NCBI GenBank assembly: GCA_031260865.1
Contig: JAISKQ010000297.1
Span: 1-6,261 of the forward strand
Source: Prevotella sp.
GTDB lineage: Bacteria > Bacteroidota > Bacteroidia > Bacteroidales > Dysgonomonadaceae
Length of the DNA: 6,261 bases
Reading direction: 5' to 3'
A program made the translations under genes and the position numbers. Under the pieces are notes generated by a model. That model saw only the letters and a program-made list of their open reading frames with translations. It searched no databases and had not been told where the DNA came from. The number at the start of each line of letters is the position of its first letter. The stretch's first letter is position 1. Shown here piece after piece: positions 1 to 6,261 of the stretch.

Positions 1-62
1 GACTATGATTATTGAAAATGATGAGTAGCAAACGGATGCAAGAAAAAGATAAAGTCGTCTCC
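1..62 (-). other. Start of 16S downstream spacer (ITS)
   Basis: These bases lie just past the 3' end of the 16S gene in the direction of transcription, so they should be the beginning of the 16S-23S spacer of an rRNA operon that continues beyond the left edge. No tRNA is visible in this short piece. A purine-rich run at 41-50 (minus-strand transcript reads as a U/C-rich run) could pair with the A/G-rich 16S leader around 1595-1607, as expected for a pre-16S processing stem. That pairing is inferred by eye and is imperfect, with one base bulged. Confidence 0.6.
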
Positions 63-1588
<1,526 letters not shown>

Positions 1589-1825
1589 ATTTAATTTCTT
1601 TTCTTTTGAATTTTAAACTGAAAAATTGAATTTAAAATTTACATCTTAATCTCTTTTTTTTCAATTCTTTCATTCTGTTTTGTCTGTTCCCGACTTTATC
1701 GCTTGCGTTCTCAAAAAAATTTCAAAAGCATTTTTTTAAGCCATTTGCTACTTCTTTTCATCATTTCAATGTACTTCCTAAAAACTCTCCTCTACTCTGC
1801 GTACTATCATCCGTTTTTGGGACTG
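1589..1825 (-). other. rRNA leader region, non-coding
   Basis: This AT-rich stretch lies between the candidate rRNA promoter and the mature 16S 5' end and is probably the transcribed leader of the rRNA operon (about 230 bases). It is low in complexity, with long T and TTTTC runs. The only sizeable reading frame here (plus strand, 1703-1900) is a composition artefact rich in Phe, Leu, Ser and Tyr, so I do not call a gene. I saw no convincing boxA antitermination motif within it. The segment at 1595-1607 could form the left arm of a pre-16S processing stem with 41-50. Confidence 0.5.
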
Positions 1826-1851
1826 CAAAAATACATCTTTTTCTTTTCAAA
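1826..1851 (-). promoter_or_regulatory. Candidate rRNA operon promoter
   Basis: On the minus strand, 1833-1826 reads TATTTTTG, an exact match to the Bacteroidota -7 consensus TAnnTTTG. A TTTG at 1851-1848 could serve as the -33 element. The spacer between them is only 14 bases, shorter than the roughly 19-23 usual for this class, so the -33 assignment is doubtful. The -7 box is the only exact match I found between the upstream gene and the 16S. It is flanked upstream by A/T-rich DNA, as is common for rRNA promoters, and would give a leader of about 230 bases. Confidence 0.42.
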
Positions 1852-1918
1852 TTATACTATCCCTGATTATTTTTTTTTCTTTTTTTATAACAATATGTAA
1901 ATCAATATGATAAATTGA

Positions 1919-1937
1919 CGGAAAAACAAATTTTCCG
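1919..1937 (-). terminator. Possible terminator hairpin after the GT operon
   Basis: An inverted repeat with a 7-bp stem (CGGAAAA / TTTTCCG) and a 5-base loop lies about 95 bases past the stop codon of the GT-C gene and just upstream of the rRNA promoter candidate, where a terminator would be useful. On the minus strand it is followed by a moderately U-rich stretch (TCAATTTATC). On the plus strand a better T run (ATTTTT) follows, so its orientation is ambiguous. The stem is weak. Confidence 0.33.
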
Positions 1938-2032
1938 ATTTTTAAGTCCTTTAAAGAGCTTTTTTAAATGAATTAAAGACATCTTTTGAATCTTAAAAAA
2001 GATAAAATCGGTTTAAAAGAACGGTAAATATA

Positions 2033-4282
2033 TTACACTCGTTTTGCCAAATCGGCATATTCTTTTGCTTCTTTCTTTTTTCCTCGCTTTTCCAAACTTT
2101 TTGAAATAACACGATACAGTTTTTTATAAGCAGAGCGGTCATTCATGCCTTGCGACTGGTAGATAGCAACGAGTTGTCTCATTCCTTGTTCGTCCATTTG
2201 GTCAGCATCTATCAAACGGATCAGCGTTTTTTCCGCAGACTTTATATCCTGTTTTTGAATATATATACTAGTAAGCAGATGATAAGCGCCTCTAAATTTG
2301 AAATTATTGCGGATAATTGTCTCACAATTTTCAATTGCCTGATCTATTTCTTGTTTTCCTAAATGATAGTATGCCGAAAAATAAAGCAATGTTTCATTAT
2401 TAGGAATATATGTTAGTCCTCTATCAATCAAAATTTTAGCACTGTCAGAATGTCCGGTTTGCAAATATAATTCAATGAGGTTCATGAGGGCGGCATCGTT
2501 GTAGGGATCGTGAGTGAGAGCTTTGACAAGTTCATATTCTGCTGTATCTCTACTATTTTTCTGTTTATATTGGAATCCTTTTAAGTCCGATTTATCGTCT
2601 CTTTTGAGGATTACACAAATGGGTTTTCCATCCACTTCGATAGTATGTATTGTATTTTTAGGTGGAAACTGTTCACTTTTAATCTGTTCAGGTGCCATGC
2701 CGGTAATTACGAAAATAGCATAGTCCCAATCGTTATTTCCTCGTTCGTACCAACGAATGAAAGTAGGCTGAAACCGAGCCGTATCATGACGGAGAAAATA
2801 ATTTACGGAAGCCGTATGCCATGTTCCCACTTTTATTTTCTTTCCTGTCTCCAAACCGCTAAGTTGAGCATTTTTAATCACCCATTCGGTAGCCTCGCGA
2901 GTAGAATGGAAATAGTAATCCATTTCATAATTGCCGTAAGCATTTTTCACGCCACCAGCCAATTCGTTAAAATATACATATTCATACGGGTGGTTACGGA
3001 TAACGTGTAAAGCAGGAAGAATGAGTAAAAAGAAGGGTAAAGCTACCACAAGATAGTACGGAATTTTAATGAATTGAAAATTGAAAGTTGAAAGTTGAAA
3101 ATCAGGATTTTTTCGTAATGTATAATTCGTAATTTGTAATTTAACAAAGTCTATCAGGGCATTAAATCCCAGCCCCGCAGCTGCCACCATAGGTGGATAG
3201 GCGAACATGGCGTGACGCCAGCCACCATAGACGTTGGCATGGGTATAAACCAGCCAAAATACGGGAAAGAGAAAAGCAAAAAAGAGGATAAAGGTAAAAA
3301 AACAGTTCTCTTTTTTCCAACCTCCAACAAAAGAGTAAAGTAGCCAGCCTGTAATTACGGCTATGGGAACGGTCATGAAAATATATTTCGGGGTGTAATA
3401 CCATGGTAACGAATCGGACCACATCAATGATCCTTCAAATAGTTGCCGAATAGCCGTTCCAAAGTTTGCCATAGCATTAAAAGTCTCTTTTACATGTCCT
3501 ATCGGACTTACCAAAGCATAAGGCCAAAGTAGTAGGGCTAAAACATATCCACCTAATAAGATAACAAAGCCGTGCACAATCATATTTCCGAAATATTTAG
3601 CTTTTGATCTAATAAAAAAACCTTTAAAAGAGTAATTCGCAATAAAATAGACTATACAAAAAAGTCCAAAAAATGGAATGAGCAGTAGCCCTCCCACACG
3701 TACTGCGATAGCAAGACCTATCGAAACGGTGAGCATCGCAATAGTGCTCTTCTTAACCTTGGGAAATGTTTGAAAATAGACAATCATATAATAGATGCCC
3801 ATAATCATGAACATAGCAAACGAGACATCCTTTATATCATTAAATGAATGTCCTAAAAAGCGAGGCGAAAGCAACATAAGTGCCGAACCTATAATCGCTG
3901 CAAGCCATTTTTTACTGATCCTAAAGCAAATAAGTCCCACCAATAAAATAATAATCCATCCGCATAAAGAATTTACTAAATGACGCACAAGCATTACATC
4001 TTCAATATGGAAAACGCGAGCAAGCAGAGACGCAAAATTGTCTACTACCTGTCCGTATTGCGGTAAATTCCATTCCGGGCGATAAGCTATTGCAGTGGTA
4101 TCCTTACCAAAAGTTTGGTAATAGTTAAGCACCGATTCGGCATGTTTATACTGAAAATCTTCATCTCCGCTCATACCGGCATCTTTAGCCAAAAAGGGCA
4201 ATAAGAACAGTAACAAGAACATAATGCCAGCGTAGATCCAAAAGAGGGGATTTTTTTTCTGTGTGTTAAAAAAAAATTTCAT
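2033..4282 (-). CDS. GT-C family (PMT/ArnT-like) membrane glycosyltransferase with C-terminal TPR-like region
   Basis: This 749-residue protein looks like a polyprenyl-phosphate-sugar-dependent glycosyltransferase of the GT39/PMT-like class, which transfers a sugar from a lipid carrier on the outer face of the inner membrane. I count about 11 hydrophobic spans (roughly 12-33, 101-121, 126-144, 153-170, 181-195, 197-217, 233-257, 299-319, 328-346, 362-380, 408-428). An acidic motif SGDED at 38-42 lies in the first outer loop, where GT-C enzymes keep their catalytic acid. SPRFLGHSFNDIKD at 139-152 resembles the second conserved region. The HPYEYVYFNELAGG stretch at 431-444 is typical of bacterial relatives. 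Residues about 580-749 form paired helices that look like TPR repeats, predicted to be periplasmic. It starts 31 bases after the GT2 gene, with a weak AGGT at 4287-4290, so the two are probably one operon. Residues 381-404 are encoded by an odd heptamer repeat. The sugar and acceptor are unknown. Confidence 0.85.
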   Translation of the reverse strand: MKFFFNTQKKNPLFWIYAGIMFLLLFLLPFLAKDAGMSGDEDFQYKHAESVLNYYQTFGKDTTAIAYRPEWNLPQYGQVVDNFASLLARVFHIEDVMLVRHLVNSLCGWIIILLVGLICFRISKKWLAAIIGSALMLLSPRFLGHSFNDIKDVSFAMFMIMGIYYMIVYFQTFPKVKKSTIAMLTVSIGLAIAVRVGGLLLIPFFGLFCIVYFIANYSFKGFFIRSKAKYFGNMIVHGFVILLGGYVLALLLWPYALVSPIGHVKETFNAMANFGTAIRQLFEGSLMWSDSLPWYYTPKYIFMTVPIAVITGWLLYSFVGGWKKENCFFTFILFFAFLFPVFWLVYTHANVYGGWRHAMFAYPPMVAAAGLGFNALIDFVKLQITNYTLRKNPDFQLSTFNFQFIKIPYYLVVALPFFLLILPALHVIRNHPYEYVYFNELAGGVKNAYGNYEMDYYFHSTREATEWVIKNAQLSGLETGKKIKVGTWHTASVNYFLRHDTARFQPTFIRWYERGNNDWDYAIFVITGMAPEQIKSEQFPPKNTIHTIEVDGKPICVILKRDDKSDLKGFQYKQKNSRDTAEYELVKALTHDPYNDAALMNLIELYLQTGHSDSAKILIDRGLTYIPNNETLLYFSAYYHLGKQEIDQAIENCETIIRNNFKFRGAYHLLTSIYIQKQDIKSAEKTLIRLIDADQMDEQGMRQLVAIYQSQGMNDRSAYKKLYRVISKSLEKRGKKKEAKEYADLAKRV
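3073..3140 (-). repeat. Heptamer repeat cassette (4x7 + 12 + 4x7) inside the GT-C gene
   Basis: On the plus strand, 3073-3100 is four tandem 7-mers (ATTGAAA, ATTGAAA, GTTGAAA, GTTGAAA). A 12-base spacer follows at 3101-3112, then four more 7-mers at 3113-3140 (TCGTAAT, GTATAAT, TCGTAAT, TTGTAAT). On the coding strand this gives ATTACnA-type units followed by TTTCAAY-type units. It encodes residues 381-404 of the GT-C protein, in the loop between predicted helices 10 and 11. The reading frame passes through without a stop. TTAA occurs on both sides (3066-3069 and 3141-3144), 75 bases apart, which is 25 codons, so loss of one TTAA plus the cassette would keep the frame. From memory, similar ATTACGA and TTTCAAC runs occur between genes in Bacteroidota, but I cannot confirm that here. 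Confidence 0.85.
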
Positions 4283-4313
4283 TTTTACCTATTAAAAATA
4301 ATTACTATAATTC

Positions 4314-5243
4314 TTAGAAATTAACCTTATTATCAATAATATATTCCGGTCTGTTTTTTGCTTCATCAAACAGATTGCCTATATATTTGCCTAATATTCC
4401 GATAGTAAGCAGTTGCACGCCACCGAAAAAGACGATGATCACGACGGTAGAAGTCCACCCTGACACTGTATGTCCTAATGAAAATATCAAGGAAATGAAT
4501 ATCCATAATAGGTATAACAATCCCAATAAAACGCTGAAAAAGCCCAAAGATGTGGCAATATTCAGCGGTTTTTTAGAAAAATAGAACAATCCAATCATGG
4601 CAAATTTGAGCATTTTTTTCAAGGGATATTTGGTTTCACCTGCAAAACGAGCCTCTCTTTCATAATAAAAGGGGAGCTGCTTGAAACCCATCCAACTGAT
4701 TAAGCCTCGAATGTATTTATTTTTCTCTTCCAGACTGTTAAACTGATTAATCACTTTTCTATTGACAAGTCTAAAATCACCGGTATCTACAGGAAATTTA
4801 ACATCCGAGAGTTTGTTCAGCAACCGATAAAATATCTTCGCCGTAAAGAGCTTAAACCAACTTTCTCCTTCTCGTTTTTTCCTTACTCCATAAACTACGT
4901 CGGCTTGTTCGGTGTGCATTAGATTCAGCATATTGGGAATAACTTCCGGAGGATCTTGCAAATCGGAGTCAATAATCACAGCTATATCACCGATACAGTG
5001 ATTCAATCCTGCTGTTACGGCACACTGATGCCCAAAATTACGGGAAAAATTTAATATCTTCACTGTTTTATCTTCTTCAGACAGAACTTTCAATAAAGCA
5101 AGGGTTTTATCTGTACTACCGTCGTTAATGAAGATAAGTTCGTATGAAAACTGTTCGATTTCAAAAACAGATTTTAAACGTCTATAGGTTTCGCCAATAA
5201 CTGCTTCTTCGTTATAACAGGGAACAATGACAGATAGTAACAT
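4314..5243 (-). CDS. Family 2 glycosyltransferase, polyprenyl-phosphate (DPM1/GtrB-like)
   Basis: This 309-residue protein is a GT-A-fold enzyme of the DPM1/DPG-synthase-like class, which moves a sugar from a nucleotide donor onto polyprenyl phosphate on the cytoplasmic face of the inner membrane. The order of motifs is clear: VPCYNEE at 7-13, FINDGSTD at 38-45, a DSD metal-binding motif within DSDLQDPPE at 92-100, the GVRKKREGES segment at 119-128, and DTGDFRL at 153-159. Two C-terminal membrane spans follow (about 228-254 and 264-289), the usual GtrB-like topology and length. The start at 5243 fits because the protein opens directly with the first beta strand of the fold (LLSVIVPCYNEE). There is no Shine-Dalgarno, which is normal for Bacteroidota. 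It is the first gene of the pair with the GT-C gene, for which it may make the lipid-linked donor. The sugar (glucose, mannose, GlcNAc or undecaprenyl-phosphate aminoarabinose-type) cannot be told. Confidence 0.93.
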   Translation of the reverse strand: MLLSVIVPCYNEEAVIGETYRRLKSVFEIEQFSYELIFINDGSTDKTLALLKVLSEEDKTVKILNFSRNFGHQCAVTAGLNHCIGDIAVIIDSDLQDPPEVIPNMLNLMHTEQADVVYGVRKKREGESWFKLFTAKIFYRLLNKLSDVKFPVDTGDFRLVNRKVINQFNSLEEKNKYIRGLISWMGFKQLPFYYEREARFAGETKYPLKKMLKFAMIGLFYFSKKPLNIATSLGFFSVLLGLLYLLWIFISLIFSLGHTVSGWTSTVVIIVFFGGVQLLTIGILGKYIGNLFDEAKNRPEYIIDNKVNF

Positions 5244-5288
5244 AATTTTGACGTTTTAATGGATATATTGAATTAAATATAATCGGTG

Positions 5289-5322
5289 CAAAGATACATG
5301 AATTTTCCAAAATACACACAAA
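5289..5322 (-). promoter_or_regulatory. Bacteroidota-type promoter for the glycosyltransferase operon
   Basis: On the minus strand 5296-5289 reads TATCTTTG, an exact and very typical TAnnTTTG -7 box followed by CACC. TTTG at 5322-5319 is a -33 element with a 22-base spacer. A second TTTG at 5311-5308 is too close. Transcription would begin near 5282, giving an untranslated leader of about 40 bases before the GT2 start codon. Confidence 0.7.
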
Positions 5323-5336
5323 CCAATAGAAATGAG

Positions 5337-5363
5337 TTATTCCCCGCCTACGGCGGGGAATAA
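5337..5363. repeat. Perfect GC-rich inverted repeat (12-bp stem, 3-base loop)
   Basis: TTATTCCCCGCC at 5337-5348 is the exact reverse complement of GGCGGGGAATAA at 5352-5363, separated by TAC. The core of eight or so G/C pairs stands out sharply from the AT-rich surroundings. As RNA it would fold into a very stable hairpin with A/U-rich ends on both strands, the form of a bidirectional terminator. However, it lies between two divergent genes and upstream of both, where a terminator for either is not needed. It may instead be an interspersed repeat, a terminator for an unrecognised small transcript, or a barrier between the two promoters. Confidence 0.9.
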
Positions 5364-5740
5364 AATTTATAGGAGAAAGATACGAAAATATAATTGACTC
5401 ACAAATCTCAAAAAAGATTGTATCCGATAATCCTTATCCCATTGGATATTGCATTCAAGATAACCAAGTAATATTTGAAATATTTTTGTATTCTTTGCAA
5501 AAAATATTATTTATATGAACAGTTTAGTCAAAATCTATCTGTGTTTATTACAGAAAACGGATGATAAGATAAAGGAATATTATAAAAAGGCAGTGTCTTA
5601 AATTTGCTGAAAAGCATATAATAACATCCCTTTAGTACTATTCAAATACAATATAAAGTCTGTTGAATTAAGTTTTAACTATTACATATTAAACAATTCC
5701 TTTTCTTTTTCGTTTTACAATAATCAAATTATATATTTAT
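5364..5740. other. Intergenic region upstream of the Clp gene, no clear gene
   Basis: This AT-rich stretch holds no recognisable RNA gene or conserved protein. Exact TAnnTTTG boxes on the plus strand occur at 5481-5488 (TATTTTTG) and 5599-5606 (TAAATTTG). Neither has a TTTG at the right upstream distance, so the promoter of the Clp gene is not settled; the second would give a leader of about 130 bases. A 28-codon frame (5515-5601, plus) begins 26 bases after the first box, but I do not recognise its product. Confidence 0.5.
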
Positions 5741-6261
5741 ATGGATATTAATTATTCAAAAGAGATGCAGTTTGCATTGATTGAGGCCAAAAAAGCTGCC
5801 GGTCAATATCATGCTCCTTATATCGGTATTGAACATGTTATGCTTGGGGTACTCAAGTATCCGGAAGCAACGGAAATGAAAGATTATTTAGCTGTTTTTA
5901 AGATAGAAACAGAGGGCTTGCAAAAAAAATTGGAAGAAATATTAGAAGCTATAGATTGGGAAAATGAAGAGGAACCTATTGATTTAAAATACAATATACA
6001 AACAGAAAATACACTTCGACATGCTTATTTGATTTCCAAAGAACAAAGAAGTAAGACTGTAGAGGCAGTACATTTTGTTTTGGCTGTTTTAAAAGATAAT
6101 AGAACAGCTAACTATAATTCTATCAAGATGATACTTCGGAATGCAGGCATGACTTACGATGCTCTGCTTGCTGAAACAGAAGACCCAATGGATGATGAAA
6201 TGGAGAAACAGTTATCTGATAGTCAGGATGATGACGATGACGATAGAGTTTTCAAAGGAAA
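5741..6261 (+). CDS. Clp protease ATP-binding subunit, ClpC/ClpA type, N-terminal part (cut by window end)
   Basis: The frame opens with ATG at 5741 and stays open to the right edge, giving 173 codons of a longer gene. Residues about 5-75 and 84-144 look like the two repeats of a Clp N-terminal (Clp_N) domain. The first contains YIGIEHVMLGVL, matching the family's YIGxEHLLLGLL signature; the second contains NTLRHAYLISKEQ and AVHFVLAVLKD. This domain binds adaptors and substrates in Hsp100/Clp unfoldases that feed the ClpP protease in the cytoplasm. After it comes an acidic linker with six consecutive Asp (near residues 162-167), as seen between Clp_N and the first AAA+ module in Bacteroidota ClpC-like proteins. 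The AAA+ modules lie outside the window, so ClpC cannot be told from ClpA or another paralogue. The N-terminal residues are less like canonical ClpC than expected. No Shine-Dalgarno is present and no upstream in-frame start was seen. Confidence 0.85.
   Translation, partial: MDINYSKEMQFALIEAKKAAGQYHAPYIGIEHVMLGVLKYPEATEMKDYLAVFKIETEGLQKKLEEILEAIDWENEEEPIDLKYNIQTENTLRHAYLISKEQRSKTVEAVHFVLAVLKDNRTANYNSIKMILRNAGMTYDALLAETEDPMDDEMEKQLSDSQDDDDDDRVFKG

Noticed and set aside
1703..1900. 65-codon plus-strand frame rich in Phe, Leu and Tyr
   Set aside because: It is low-complexity T-rich DNA that overlaps the rRNA promoter candidate; it looks like a composition artefact.
1949..1961. boxA-like AGCTCTTTAAAGG on the minus strand
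   Set aside because: It lies upstream of the best rRNA promoter candidate, so it would not be in the rRNA transcript, and the match to boxA is partial.
1981..2003. Inverted repeat ATCTTTT / AAAAGAT with a 9-base loop just after the GT-C stop codon
   Set aside because: The stem is all A/T except one pair and lacks a U-run after it, so it is weak as a terminator and expected by chance in AT-rich DNA.
2645..3010. 121-codon plus-strand frame
   Set aside because: It is antisense to the well-supported GT-C gene and has no recognisable domain.
3162..3422. 86-codon minus-strand frame
   Set aside because: It overlaps the GT-C gene in another frame on the same strand; the GT-C frame carries the family motifs and membrane pattern.
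5401..5470. Repeated TATCC/GGATA pieces in the intergenic region
   Set aside because: Matches are five to six bases with irregular spacing, and no consistent operator or repeat unit emerges.

Overview
The window looks like a chromosomal segment from a member of the Bacteroidales (phylum Bacteroidota). Three things support this: a full-length 16S rRNA gene with Bacteroidota-type sequence and 3' end, promoter -7 boxes of the form TAnnTTTG, and protein starts that mostly lack a Shine-Dalgarno sequence in AT-rich DNA. The 16S differs from the common gut Bacteroides type at several places, so I do not name a genus.

Layout, left to right. Positions 1-62 are the start of the 16S downstream spacer. 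Positions 63 to about 1588 are the 16S rRNA gene on the minus strand. Positions 1589-2032 are an AT-rich non-coding stretch holding the rRNA leader, a candidate rRNA promoter and a possible terminator for the genes upstream. Positions 2033-5243 hold a two-gene minus-strand operon. Its first gene is a family 2, polyprenyl-phosphate (DPM1/GtrB-like) glycosyltransferase. Its second is a 749-residue multi-membrane-span GT-C (PMT/ArnT-like) glycosyltransferase with a TPR-like C-terminus. A Bacteroidota-type promoter lies just upstream of this operon. Positions 5244-5740 are a divergent intergenic region with a perfect GC-rich hairpin. From 5741 to the right edge runs the beginning of a plus-strand Clp ATPase gene (ClpC/ClpA type), cut by the window end.

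How the genes fit together. The GT2 enzyme probably loads a sugar onto a polyprenyl phosphate at the inner face of the membrane. The GT-C enzyme probably uses such a lipid-linked sugar on the outer face. Their order and 31-bp spacing suggest co-transcription and a shared surface or lipid/protein glycosylation step; the acceptor and sugar cannot be read from the sequence. The rRNA gene and the Clp gene are ordinary chromosomal neighbours.

The most unusual item is a 68-bp symmetrical repeat cassette inside the GT-C coding region: four 7-mers, a 12-bp spacer, then four 7-mers of a second kind. It is read through in frame as a cytoplasmic-loop peptide between two membrane helices. I found no clear evidence of a new multi-gene system in the window.
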